From Sphingosinicella sp963974575 (lineage in GTDB: Bacteria; Pseudomonadota; Alphaproteobacteria; Sphingomonadales; Sphingomonadaceae): a DNA stretch of 64,000 nt. The notes below the pieces were generated by a model. It saw only the letters and a list, made by a program, of their open reading frames with translations. It did not search any database and was not told where the DNA came from. Positions 1-8,511 of the stretch are shown piece by piece; position 1 is the first letter of the stretch; each line of letters opens with the position of its first letter. Location of the stretch: positions 496,001 to 560,000 of the forward strand of contig NZ_CAXBBQ010000001.1 in NCBI RefSeq assembly GCF_963974575.1, in the 5' to 3' direction. The position numbers and the translations under genes are program-made.

Positions 1-2
1 AT

Positions 3-716
3 CGCAGTATTGAGGAAATTCGCGAGATGGTCTCCGGCGAGGCCGGGCAACTTCGCATCGGCTTCACGACGGCCTCGTCGCTGCTCGTTTTCTTCCCCCA
101 GATCATCCGCGCGTTCCGCACGCGCTATCCGAAGGTCGATATCCGGCTGCATGATCTGTCTTCGCAGCAGCAGATCGCAGCGCTGGAGAACAGGGACATC
201 GATGTCGGTCTTCTTCGCAGCCCGCAGATTCCCGTGCGCTCGGATATCCACTTCGTCCAGATCCTGCAGGACCCGCTCATCGTCGCGATGCATGCCGACA
301 GCCCGCTGCTCGCGCGCGAGCAGCTGCATATCGCGGACCTGCGCGGAGAGCCGATGATCTTCTATCCGCGAAACTCCGGCGTCGGCATTCACGAGCAGTT
401 CCTGCGCCTGTGCGGCGAGGCCGGCTTCGTGCCCAATATCGTTCAGGAGGTTCGGGAATCCGCCACGATCATCAGCCTCGCTGCATCGGGCCTCGGCGTT
501 GCCGTCGTGCCGTCCGAGCTGCAATGCATCAATGTTCCGAACATCCGCTTCAAGCCGCTCGCGGACGAGGGTGCCATGACCTATCTGGTGATGGCGTCGC
601 GCGCTGGCGAAGCCAGCACGCTCGTCGCGAACCTCAGGCGCATGGTTCAGGCGTCGATCGCGCGATCGACCGCGCCGGTTGATTGCGTTTTCCCATCAAT
701 CGATGTGCAAGATTGA
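3..716 (+). CDS. LysR-type transcriptional regulator, effector-binding domain (5' end outside window)
   Basis: The reading frame is open from the left edge, so the N-terminal winged helix-turn-helix is missing and only about 237 codons are visible. They form a typical periplasmic-binding-like LysR effector domain: a QLRIGF strand at the start, then a YPxVDIRLHD segment, an ALENRDIDVGLLRSP stretch and a late SLAASGLGVAVVPSEL motif. This pattern is closest to the aromatic-responsive branch (BenM/CatM-like). The gene lies directly before a TonB receptor on the same strand, and its last codons overlap an ATC-N9-GAT operator-like repeat (696-716). That fits control of the receptor, sulfatase and transporter genes to its right. 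The specific effector cannot be read from the sequence. Confidence 0.88.
   Translation, partial: RSIEEIREMVSGEAGQLRIGFTTASSLLVFFPQIIRAFRTRYPKVDIRLHDLSSQQQIAALENRDIDVGLLRSPQIPVRSDIHFVQILQDPLIVAMHADSPLLAREQLHIADLRGEPMIFYPRNSGVGIHEQFLRLCGEAGFVPNIVQEVRESATIISLAASGLGVAVVPSELQCINVPNIRFKPLADEGAMTYLVMASRAGEASTLVANLRRMVQASIARSTAPVDCVFPSIDVQD
696..716. promoter_or_regulatory. LysR-type operator candidate TCAATC-N9-GATTGA
   Basis: A perfect 6-bp inverted repeat with a 9-bp spacer overlaps the lysR stop and lies about 170 bp before the TonB receptor start. It contains the classic LysR-family ATC-N9-GAT core. The same arms with the same spacer recur at 5953-5973. A further GATTG at 681-685 gives a multi-half-site arrangement usual for LysR proteins. 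Confidence 0.6.
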
Positions 717-885
717 ATTGGAATAAATCACCCGTTCTCACCTACCTCTACTGTCAGTCACGTTGCACCGCGGAGAAGGTCTGTCAGGGACGGGAACGGC
801 GCGTCGGCTTTCTTCCCAAACCCTGCGATCCCAATTCTCAATGAACCTTCGCAAGGTGCCGGCTACTGTTCGGGGAGGCACAACA

Positions 886-3159
886 ATGATCATGATATCG
901 ATGCCGCGTCATGCCGCGATCCTTCTGGCGAGCGCCGCGCTGCCGTTTTACGGACAGGCGGCCGCCGCCCAGACCGGGGGCGATGCAGTCGCCGCGGCGG
1001 ACAGCGAGGTGCTGGACACCATCATCGTCACGGCGATGCGGCGCGCGGAGAACCTCGAAAAAATCCCCGTCTCCATCACGGCGCTTACCGGCGGCACGAT
1101 CGAGAAGCTCAATATCGAGACCACTGAAGGCCTCTCGCAATATACGCCGAGCCTGCACATCTACGCGGAGGCGGTCGGCTCGGAAAAATACACGATCCGC
1201 GGCATCGGGCGGACGAGCGAGGACCTGAGCGCCGACCCCGGCGTCGCGATCTTCCTGAACGAGGTCTATATCCCCCGGCAGGCGGCCGCGAACCTCGCCT
1301 TTTTCGATACGGAACGCGTGGAAGTGCTGCGTGGACCGCAGGGCTCGCTTTACGGCAAGAACGCGACCGCCGGCGCCATCAACATCATCACGCGGCAGCC
1401 GACCGAGCAGCTCTCGGGCTACGGCGAAGTCGCCTACGGCAGCTTCGATCGCATTACGACGAAGGGCGCGATCAGCGGCCCGATCGTCGATGGCAAGGCG
1501 TATGCCCGGTTGGCGTTTCTCACGGACGACCGCGACGGGATGTACCGCAATCTTACCACCGGCGAGAGCGCGAACGACATCAACACGCGCGCCGTGCGTG
1601 GCACGCTGAAGATCACGCCGACGGATCGGCTCACGCTCAGCCTGATCGGCGACTGGGCGAAGAGCAAGCAGGATGGCGTGCTGAAGAGCATCATCTCGGA
1701 CGTTCCGGGGCTGCGCTATGTCTTCTTCACGAACAACCCGGTGACTGGCGCGCCGCGCCCCGGCGTCACGCCGCCGGTGCAGGAAGAGAAGCTGCGGACG
1801 GCACGCTCGGCGATCAACGGCCGGCAGGGTGTCGAGACCTACGGCGGCGCCTTCAATGTGACTTACGAGGCCTCCGGCTTCGATGTCGTCGCGATCACCG
1901 GCGTGCGCGCCGAAAAGAGCTATGGGCTCGAGGACAATGGCCGCGCGCGGGAAGTGACCTCCTACACCGAAACGGCACAGGATACGTGGTCGGCAAGCCA
2001 GGAACTCCGGCTGGTGTCGAGTGAGCCGAACGAACCGGGCAGCGCCAACCGCTTCTCGTGGACGCTCGGCGTCTACGCGTTCCACGAGGAAGGCAGCCGC
2101 ACGACGGATATCTATCGCAACGTCGCCCCGTTCAGCGGCATCGCGACCTTCACGCAGCGGATCAACACGGATGCGCTCGCCGCGTTCGCAGAAGCCAAGT
2201 ACCGGGTTCTCGACAATGTCAGCCTCACCGCAGGCATACGCTACACGACGGAAGAAAAGGCGCTCGACGTCACCGGCATCGCGCGGCGGATTACGGGTAT
2301 ACCCGCAGGTGGACCCGTGTCGCCCTTCGTCAATGCCGATTACACGGCAAGCGCATCCAAGCGCTGGAACCGGCTCACGCCACGCGCCGTCTTGGACGTA
2401 TCGCTCGGCGAAGGCGCGATGATGTACGCCAGCGTTTCGAAGGGATTCAAGAGCGGCGGCTTCCAGGGTCAGCCCCCGGCCCCCCCGCTCCGGGAATTCA
2501 GTCCCGAAGACGTGATGAACTACGAGCTCGGCTTCAAGGGCGACCTGCTCGACCGCCGCCTGCAGTTCAGCGCCGCGGTGTTCTACAGCGACTACAAGAA
2601 CCTGCAGCTTCAAACGTTCGACATAAACGGCGCCCCGACGACGGCAAGCGCCAGCGCGCGCAGCAAGGGCGTCGAATTCGAGATCACGGCGCTTCTTGCA
2701 AAGGGCTTCACCGTCAATGCCGGAGCCTCGTTCATCGATCCCGAATACAAGGACTATATCGCGCAGCAGCCGGGCTTCAGCGATCCGGCGCATACCTTTG
2801 ATCGTTCGGGCGAGCGGATTGGCGGCGTGCCCCGGTACAATCTTTCGCTGCGCGCCGATTATCGGCACTCTCTGGGCAATGCCGGTGATCTGGTTTTCTC
2901 GGCAAGCGCCGTCGCGGTCGACAAGGTGGTCACCGAGTTCAACACCCTGTGGGCGAACGAATACGCCAAGGGCGACGTTCGCCTGAGCTGGGAGTCGTTG
3001 GACGGCGGCTGGATCGTCTCGGGATGGGTCAAGAACGTAACGAACGAGAGGTACTACCGCGGCGGCGGGCCGGTGGCGAAGTACGATACCGACAAGATCA
3101 GGCTGGGCCTGATCAGCGATCCCCGAACCTTCGGCGTGAGCGTCCGGCGTTCCTTCTGA
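886..3159 (+). CDS. TonB-dependent outer-membrane receptor
   Basis: The product is about 757 residues and would be a plug-plus-22-strand-barrel receptor for energy-dependent uptake of a specific substrate. The ATG at 886 is chosen because a GGGGAGG ribosome site sits 6-14 bases before it and a clear Sec signal follows (MPRHAAILLASAALPF, then AAAAQ). The mature N terminus carries the DTIIVTAMRRAENLEKIP plug-entry motif. The plug continues with VEVLRGPQGSLYGKNATAGA, and the chain ends in a C-terminal Phe (VRRSF). An in-frame upstream TTG at 763 would add an unconvincing extension. The next gene is a sulfatase 77 bp downstream on the same strand, so the ligand may be a sulfate ester or a related aromatic. 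That is inference from context only. Confidence 0.93.
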   Translation: MIMISMPRHAAILLASAALPFYGQAAAAQTGGDAVAAADSEVLDTIIVTAMRRAENLEKIPVSITALTGGTIEKLNIETTEGLSQYTPSLHIYAEAVGSEKYTIRGIGRTSEDLSADPGVAIFLNEVYIPRQAAANLAFFDTERVEVLRGPQGSLYGKNATAGAINIITRQPTEQLSGYGEVAYGSFDRITTKGAISGPIVDGKAYARLAFLTDDRDGMYRNLTTGESANDINTRAVRGTLKITPTDRLTLSLIGDWAKSKQDGVLKSIISDVPGLRYVFFTNNPVTGAPRPGVTPPVQEEKLRTARSAINGRQGVETYGGAFNVTYEASGFDVVAITGVRAEKSYGLEDNGRAREVTSYTETAQDTWSASQELRLVSSEPNEPGSANRFSWTLGVYAFHEEGSRTTDIYRNVAPFSGIATFTQRINTDALAAFAEAKYRVLDNVSLTAGIRYTTEEKALDVTGIARRITGIPAGGPVSPFVNADYTASASKRWNRLTPRAVLDVSLGEGAMMYASVSKGFKSGGFQGQPPAPPLREFSPEDVMNYELGFKGDLLDRRLQFSAAVFYSDYKNLQLQTFDINGAPTTASASARSKGVEFEITALLAKGFTVNAGASFIDPEYKDYIAQQPGFSDPAHTFDRSGERIGGVPRYNLSLRADYRHSLGNAGDLVFSASAVAVDKVVTEFNTLWANEYAKGDVRLSWESLDGGWIVSGWVKNVTNERYYRGGGPVAKYDTDKIRLGLISDPRTFGVSVRRSF

Positions 3160-3236
3160 CGCCTGCCCAAAAACAGCACGTCGCCGGGCTGCATCGATGT
3201 TAGTACCACCTGAAGAGACCAGGGGAGAGCGGAGCA

Positions 3237-4661
3237 TTGCCGATAGCGATTGACAGGCGATCGTTCATCGCACTCGGCGCGGGCGCGGCGGCGTCGATTG
3301 CGCCCGCGCTTGCGAAGCCTGCCGCAGAGCGCCTGCCTAACATCGTGTTCATTCTAGCAGACGATCTCGGCTACGCGGATGTGGCCTGCTACGGCAACGC
3401 ATCGCTCCGAACGCCGGCCATCGACTCGCTGGCGACCGACGGGATTCGCCTTCTGAACGGTTATGCGAATTCGCCGGTTTGTTCCGCGACACGAACTGCG
3501 CTTATCACCGGCCGCTATCAGTATCGGCTTCCCATCGGGCTTGAGGAGCCGCTCGCGCACATCAGCCCCGATGTCGGTATCCCGAGGGACCACCCGACGT
3601 TACCATCGCTGCTTCGCGCCGCCGGCTACCGGACAGCGCTCGTCGGCAAATGGCATCTCGGAAAGGCGCCGAATCACGGGCCGCTCCTCAGCGGCTACGA
3701 CGAATTCGTGGGAATGCGTTCGGGCGCGACGGACTATTTCTCGCATCGGAGCGTGGTCGATGAGCCCGATCTCTGGAGAGGGGATGCGCCCCTTGAGGCA
3801 GAGGGCTATCTGACCGAGATTCTCGGGCGAGAGGCGACGGGGTTCATCGAGAGGAGCGCGCGCAATCGGCAGCCGTTCTTTCTCAGTCTTCACTTCAATG
3901 CTCCCCACTGGCCATGGGAAGCCCCCGACGACCAATCGGAATCGCAACGTGTTGCAGGTACCAAGCTGAAGCACCTCGATGGCGGAACGATGCGGACCTA
4001 TCACCGCATGATTGAAGCGATGGACGCAGAGGTCGGGCGCGTGCTCGAAACGCTGGACCGGTTCGACCTACGCGAGAACACCATTATCGTCTTCACCAGC
4101 GACAACGGCGGCGAACGCTTTGCGAAGACCTGGCCGTTCAGCGGCCAGAAGTCGGAACTGCTGGAGGGCGGCATCCGCGTTCCGACGATCGTGTCGTGGC
4201 CCGCCATGTTGCCGCGCGGGAAGACAAGCGCGCAGACGGCGATCACGATGGATTGGCTGCCGACGCTGCTCGGTGCCGCGAAACGCACGCCCGATCCGGC
4301 CTATCCGACCGACGGCATCGATCTCTTTCCGTTGCTCCGCAGCGGCAGCACTGCCGAGCGAACGCTCTACTGGCGTTACAAAGGCAATCACCAGCGCGCG
4401 ATGCTGCGCGGCGCCTATAAATATCTCAAAATTCTCGACAACGAATATCTCTTCAACGTCGATGAGGATCCACTGGAGCGGGCCAATCTGCAAAGCAGAA
4501 TGCCCGATGTGTTCGAGGACATGACACGGTCATGGAAGGCGTGGAATCGCACCATGCTTCCTCAAATCGATGCAAGTTTCACCGAGGCCGTGATGGCCGA
4601 GGAGCAAGCGGATCACATCGGCGCGGGGTGGGTCGTCGAAACCGCCGACAATCCGGACTGA
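3237..4661 (+). CDS. Sulfatase (arylsulfatase family, formylglycine-dependent), probably exported
   Basis: The 474-residue protein has the alkaline-phosphatase-fold sulfatase layout. LPNIVFILADDLGYAD near residue 34 supplies the two metal-binding Asp residues (42, 43). A CSATR signature at 82-86 supplies the Cys that would be converted to formylglycine, followed by TALITGRY. GKWHLGK and a late FTSDNGGE metal-site segment complete the set. The signature has Ala where Pro is usual (C-x-A-x-R), a minor accepted variant. Residues 6-20 (DRRSFIALGAGAAA) look like a Tat or Sec/Tat export signal, so the enzyme is probably periplasmic. The start is a TTG preceded by GGGGAGAGCGGAG; no ATG is better placed. 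It lies in tandem with the TonB receptor and converges on the MFS gene 3 bp away. Confidence 0.92.
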   Translation: MPIAIDRRSFIALGAGAAASIAPALAKPAAERLPNIVFILADDLGYADVACYGNASLRTPAIDSLATDGIRLLNGYANSPVCSATRTALITGRYQYRLPIGLEEPLAHISPDVGIPRDHPTLPSLLRAAGYRTALVGKWHLGKAPNHGPLLSGYDEFVGMRSGATDYFSHRSVVDEPDLWRGDAPLEAEGYLTEILGREATGFIERSARNRQPFFLSLHFNAPHWPWEAPDDQSESQRVAGTKLKHLDGGTMRTYHRMIEAMDAEVGRVLETLDRFDLRENTIIVFTSDNGGERFAKTWPFSGQKSELLEGGIRVPTIVSWPAMLPRGKTSAQTAITMDWLPTLLGAAKRTPDPAYPTDGIDLFPLLRSGSTAERTLYWRYKGNHQRAMLRGAYKYLKILDNEYLFNVDEDPLERANLQSRMPDVFEDMTRSWKAWNRTMLPQIDASFTEAVMAEEQADHIGAGWVVETADNPD

Positions 4662-4664
4662 AGT

Positions 4665-5891
4665 TTAGTCCGCCTGACCCTTGTCCGCCGTGCGGGCCTT
4701 GCGCCGCAGGATCGCGGCGGCGAACACCGCAAGCGCAGCAACGGCGCCGGGAATGGCCGCAAAGCTCAGCAGGGTGCGGGGGCTCATTTCAGTCGCCATC
4801 AGGAAACCGCCGACGAGCGGTCCCACGATCGACCCGAGCCGTCCGACGCCGGCGGTCCAGCCGCCGCCTGCACTGCGAACCTCGGGCGGGAACAGGTCCG
4901 CGGTCATCGCCGGGAAGTTCAGCTGTGCACCGAGCAGGAGCATCCCGATGATCAGAAACCCGATCATCGCCGGTGCCGTCCCGGTCGCTATCTGGCCGAC
5001 GACGAGTACAGCGAATGCGCCCAGCAGTGCGAAGCCGGCATTGAGGAAATAGGGACCGAACCGGTTGATGGCCTTGGCGGTAATGAGCGCGCCGACAATT
5101 CCGCCAAGATTGAGAACGACGGGCCCAAGCGCAGCGATCTGCGGACTCGCGCCCTCGGCAAGAAGGATGCTGGGGGTCCAGCTAACCAGGAAATAGGTGA
5201 GCATCAATGTCGAGAACAGGCCGGTCCAAAGCGCAATGGCGGGGAGCAGGCGTCCTTCGGCGAACTGCGCGGTGAACAGTTTCACCATCCCGGAGCCGAG
5301 ATGGGAATGCGGGGCGACGCGGTAGGTGGGCATCGTCATGCCGACAGCTGCAGCGATCAGGCAGACGATCCCGGTACCCAGAAAGATCGCGCTGATGCCA
5401 TGATGCAGCAAAGCGGAGGTGAGCGCACCGCCTACGACGGCGCCCAGCGGATAGCCGATGTACATCAGCGTCACCGTGCCGCTGCGTTTTCCGGGCGCGG
5501 CAAAATCGGCGGTCAGCGCGATGATAGCGGGGATGGCGCCCCCCAGGCCGAGCCCCGCGATAAAGCGCAGAACCAGAAGGCTCTGGAACGTTTCGGCGAG
5601 GGCGCACAGCAGCGTTGCGACGCCTGCGAGCAGCAGAGACAGGACGAGCATCGGCTTGCGGCCGAGTCGATCGCCGAGCGGCCCCATCGCGAGCCCGCCG
5701 ATCACCGCCCCGCTGTAGCCCGCGGCGAACACGCCGCCGATCTGGGGATGTGTCAGGCCCCAGTTCTGCGCAAGGAGCGGCGCGATGAACGCGATCATCA
5801 GCGTATCGTAGCCGTCCACCATGGCGATGAAGAATGCCTTCGTCGCAACGCTTTTCGATGTGGTGCCCGTAGACACTGGTGCGCTCGTCAT
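4665..5891 (-). CDS. MFS transporter, aromatic acid:H+ symporter (AAHS)-like
   Basis: A 408-residue inner-membrane carrier with 12 predicted hydrophobic segments. The first helix contains DGYDTLMIAFIAP, which matches the DGxD motif of the aromatic acid:H+ symporter family (PcaK/BenK/VanK type). The loop after helix 2 carries GPLGDRLGRKPML, the MFS motif A. A GGGGGAG ribosome site precedes the ATG by about ten bases. It is transcribed away from the beta-propeller gene, and the shared upstream region holds a LysR-type repeat. The set of receptor, sulfatase and aromatic-acid carrier suggests import of an aromatic compound released from a sulfate ester; this is inference. The precise substrate is unknown. 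Confidence 0.87.
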   Translation of the reverse strand: MTSAPVSTGTTSKSVATKAFFIAMVDGYDTLMIAFIAPLLAQNWGLTHPQIGGVFAAGYSGAVIGGLAMGPLGDRLGRKPMLVLSLLLAGVATLLCALAETFQSLLVLRFIAGLGLGGAIPAIIALTADFAAPGKRSGTVTLMYIGYPLGAVVGGALTSALLHHGISAIFLGTGIVCLIAAAVGMTMPTYRVAPHSHLGSGMVKLFTAQFAEGRLLPAIALWTGLFSTLMLTYFLVSWTPSILLAEGASPQIAALGPVVLNLGGIVGALITAKAINRFGPYFLNAGFALLGAFAVLVVGQIATGTAPAMIGFLIIGMLLLGAQLNFPAMTADLFPPEVRSAGGGWTAGVGRLGSIVGPLVGGFLMATEMSPRTLLSFAAIPGAVAALAVFAAAILRRKARTADKGQAD

Positions 5892-5952
5892 TTCCGTTCA
5901 CTCCCCCGGATCAACCGATTGAACCTCTCCCAAAGGCGCGCGCCGATCCAAT

Positions 5953-5973
5953 TCAATCCTCCTTGACGATTGA
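5953..5973. promoter_or_regulatory. LysR-type operator candidate TCAATC-N9-GATTGA (second copy)
   Basis: This site has the same 6-bp arms and 9-bp spacer as the repeat at 696-716. It lies in the divergent region between the MFS transporter (start 5891) and the beta-propeller gene (start 6078). The spacer bases differ between the copies, so the conservation is in the arms, as expected for a protein-binding site. A partial third element (ATCAATTG) follows at about 5986. Confidence 0.6.
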
Positions 5974-6077
5974 TGGGCGTTCTAAATCAATTGCCGGGTA
6001 AAAATGAAATTGTGCGAACCATTCGGCCGCAATACCCATGCCATGGCAATATAAGCGCAATCCGGGCGAGGCAGGTG

Positions 6078-7163
6078 ATGTCCATCCTTTCGATCCACCA
6101 GCGCCTTGAAACCTCGGGGGCAAGAACGGCGCTGCCATTCAGGCGCGGGAACGACATCTGGCTTGGGGTGGCGCAGCTCGCCGAAGACATCGAAGGCACA
6201 CCGCCGCACATGAACGGCGGCAACAACGACGTCGATGCGCTTCTTTTCAGGTGGAACGATGGACGCTTCGAACTGCAAGCGCGTATTCCCGCGCACGGCG
6301 GCGAGGACATCGAGGTCTTCCAGATCGGCCATGCCGTGTTTCTGGCTCTCGCCAACCTCAGAAGCGGGTCGGGGCCTTACGAGCCGAACGTGGCGTCCGT
6401 CATCTATCGGTGGCGTGCTGGGGGATGGGAGGTCTTTCAAACAATCGATACCTTCGCGGCAAAGCAGTGGCGCCACTTCACGTTCGACGGACGCCATTTC
6501 CTGGCGCTCGCGCAGGGGCTCACCCTGCCGCATCTCACTGCCGTGAACCCCGCGCAATCATGCATCCTTGAATGGGATGGTGCGCACTTCGTGCCGTTTC
6601 AGGTGCTGGACGGCATGTGGGGGTATAATTTCACGCACTTCACGGTCGATGGTGCGCACTATCTCGCCTACGCGGATCATACGAGCGAGAGTCTGGTCTG
6701 CCGATGGGACGGCAGGGCCTTCGTTCGCTTCCAGTCGCTTTCCGACAAGGGCGGGCGGGCGTTCAGCCATTTCCGCTGGGACGGGACCGATTATCTCGCT
6801 TTCGCCCGGATCGACGGCGAATCCATGCTTTACCGTTGGAACGGCGGCGAATTCGTGCCTTATCAGACGCTCGGCGGCCCGGCGGGGCGCGAGTTCTGCG
6901 TTTTCGAGTCCGGGGGCGATCTCTATCTCGTCCGCATCTGCTTCATCGAGGGAACACCGGCGGACCCGAAGAGCGATCTCCAGTCGGAGCTCTATCGCTG
7001 GAAGGGCGATCGCTTCGTTCTCGCCGAAACGTTTCCGACCTTCGGCGGAACCGATGCCCATGTTTTCGAGAAGAATGGCAGCAGATATCTCGTCGTTTCT
7101 AACAGCCTGACCGCTGATATCCGCTTCCGTACCGACACGATCGTCTACCGTCTCGGCGTTTGA
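6078..7163 (+). CDS. Seven-bladed EAR/EPTP-type beta-propeller protein, cytosolic
   Basis: The 361-residue protein consists of about seven repeats of roughly 45-55 residues. Each runs as F-x-x-F-x-x-(D/N)G-x-x-(Y/F)-L-A followed by (S)-x-(L/I)-x-x-W and then F-x-x-x-Q/E-x-(L/I/F). Examples are HFTVDGAHYLAYAD, HFRWDGTDYLAFAR and MLYRWNGGEFVPYQTL. This is the pattern of EAR (epilepsy-associated, EPTP) repeats, which fold as a seven-bladed propeller. The N terminus (SIHQRLETSGA) supplies the outer strand missing from the last blade (TIVYRLGV), the usual velcro closure. No signal peptide is visible. The ATG at 6078 has GAGGCAGG before it. The next gene starts 13 bp downstream and is probably co-transcribed. 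EAR proteins bind ligands or protein partners; the role here is unknown. Confidence 0.72.
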   Translation: MSILSIHQRLETSGARTALPFRRGNDIWLGVAQLAEDIEGTPPHMNGGNNDVDALLFRWNDGRFELQARIPAHGGEDIEVFQIGHAVFLALANLRSGSGPYEPNVASVIYRWRAGGWEVFQTIDTFAAKQWRHFTFDGRHFLALAQGLTLPHLTAVNPAQSCILEWDGAHFVPFQVLDGMWGYNFTHFTVDGAHYLAYADHTSESLVCRWDGRAFVRFQSLSDKGGRAFSHFRWDGTDYLAFARIDGESMLYRWNGGEFVPYQTLGGPAGREFCVFESGGDLYLVRICFIEGTPADPKSDLQSELYRWKGDRFVLAETFPTFGGTDAHVFEKNGSRYLVVSNSLTADIRFRTDTIVYRLGV

Positions 7164-7176
7164 TCAGGGCAATCCG

Positions 7177-8340
7177 ATGCAAGAACCGCACGCAGCATTT
7201 CTGGATCTCTTCGAGGCCTACACCGGCCAGCCCGATGCGATCGGCCCGCACCTCAACGCGCACATGGGCAGGTTGTCGGCAGGCGACCCGCTTCTGGTGG
7301 CGACTGGAACCGATCTCGTGCTGTTCTCCGGCAGCGGGGCGAAGCCGCGCATCCTGAATTTTCGGCTCGGTACGCGGGGGTTCAAGGAACTGACGGCGAT
7401 CTCGCACCTCGGTGTCGCGGTTCCCTACCTGCGGCGCATGTACGAGCTCGACTGCGCCCAGTGGCGGGATGACGCGATCCGGCTCAAGGCTGCCATCGAG
7501 ACTGCCCAGCGTGTGAATTCACCCGCGTTCTGGCGTGACGATGTCGCCGCCGTCGCATTCAGGGGCCGCGAAGAGGCAATCGCCGGAATGACAGCCTACG
7601 CCTGCAGGGTGACGCTCCGGGTTCTGGAAAACCTGCTTCGCGATCCCACGCGCATCGACTTCGAATATCTTCGAACCGAATGGCTGGACGTCCTCTCGGG
7701 CGGCGATTTTCCTATCGCGATGAACGACGTGATGGCCGCGACCTTCGCGCTTGTCTTCCTCGATGCCGCATACCGGACGATCACATGGCTCGGCGAGCAC
7801 GACATCGCGTGGGACCGCGCAATGGTCCTTATCAGCGGAAAGGCGGGCCGGCCGACGGCGGGGGTGACCTGGCAGACGAACAGCATGTGCCACCTGCTGT
7901 GGCAGGCGTCCGGGCAACAATTGTCTCCCGATCGTCTGTACATCGCGCCGCACGGGCCCGATCTCGATCTGGCCCAGCTGGCGGATGAAGCCGCCGCCAG
8001 TAGAATCGAGGCGCGGTTCCGGGAAATCTGGTTCAGCACCAACGCGACGGTGGAAATGGGCCGCCTGATGTTCGACGGATATCCCGCGTTTCACCGGCCG
8101 GCCGAGGCGGCGCCCGTCATTGATGTCGAAACACGGGAGGCGACCGAGCTCCCCCGCGTCCGCTCCGTCGACGATCGCAGGGCGATCATCACGCGGCTCC
8201 GTTTCGTCATGGAAGATCCTGCGCAGCAGCTCGCAAACGCCGGTGCGCAGTTCATTGTCGACCAGCTCTGCAGTAACGGCAATGTACCGGAAGCCGTCGT
8301 CATCCCAGGGCTCGACAATATTAATTACCGCGCGAGCTGA
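7177..8340 (+). CDS. Protein of unknown function paired with the EAR propeller (possibly DUF5624-like)
   Basis: The product is 387 residues, soluble, with no signal peptide or membrane segment. Distinctive stretches are PHLNAHMGRLSAGDPLLVA near residue 23, LGTRGFKELTAISHLGVAVPYL near residue 65, and GRPTAGVTWQTNSMCHLLW near residue 230. From memory these resemble proteins annotated with DUF5624, but I hold that only loosely. The second half reads as mixed alpha/beta. It follows the beta-propeller gene by 13 bp with no promoter visible between them, so the two are likely an operon and possibly interact. No catalytic motif is recognised. Confidence 0.6.
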   Translation: MQEPHAAFLDLFEAYTGQPDAIGPHLNAHMGRLSAGDPLLVATGTDLVLFSGSGAKPRILNFRLGTRGFKELTAISHLGVAVPYLRRMYELDCAQWRDDAIRLKAAIETAQRVNSPAFWRDDVAAVAFRGREEAIAGMTAYACRVTLRVLENLLRDPTRIDFEYLRTEWLDVLSGGDFPIAMNDVMAATFALVFLDAAYRTITWLGEHDIAWDRAMVLISGKAGRPTAGVTWQTNSMCHLLWQASGQQLSPDRLYIAPHGPDLDLAQLADEAAASRIEARFREIWFSTNATVEMGRLMFDGYPAFHRPAEAAPVIDVETREATELPRVRSVDDRRAIITRLRFVMEDPAQQLANAGAQFIVDQLCSNGNVPEAVVIPGLDNINYRAS

Positions 8341-8435
8341 TCCGGACAGCACGTTATCAGGTCGACGGGCACGTGGAGATCATTAGAGGGCGCTAAAAGT
8401 ACACGGTTTGGGAATCGCATTGAGCATGTTTGTTT

Positions 8436-8459
8436 TGACGGTATATCTGACGGTACATC
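8436..8459 (+). repeat. Tandem 12-bp direct repeat (two copies, 11/12 identical)
   Basis: TGACGGTATATC is followed immediately by TGACGGTACATC. Short spaced direct repeats beside an att-like sequence and a tyrosine integrase gene could be arm-type integrase binding sites. The function is inferred from position only. Confidence 0.5.
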
Positions 8460-8511
8460 ATGCGTACCGCGTGCAAATAAACGCATGATATATTTGTAGA
8501 AATTTTCCCTT

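Noticed and set aside
838..3237. Long open frame antisense to the first TonB receptor (799 codons)
   Set aside because: It mirrors the receptor gene, has Arg/Ala/Val-rich composition typical of antisense frames in high-GC DNA, and shows no known motif or ribosome site.
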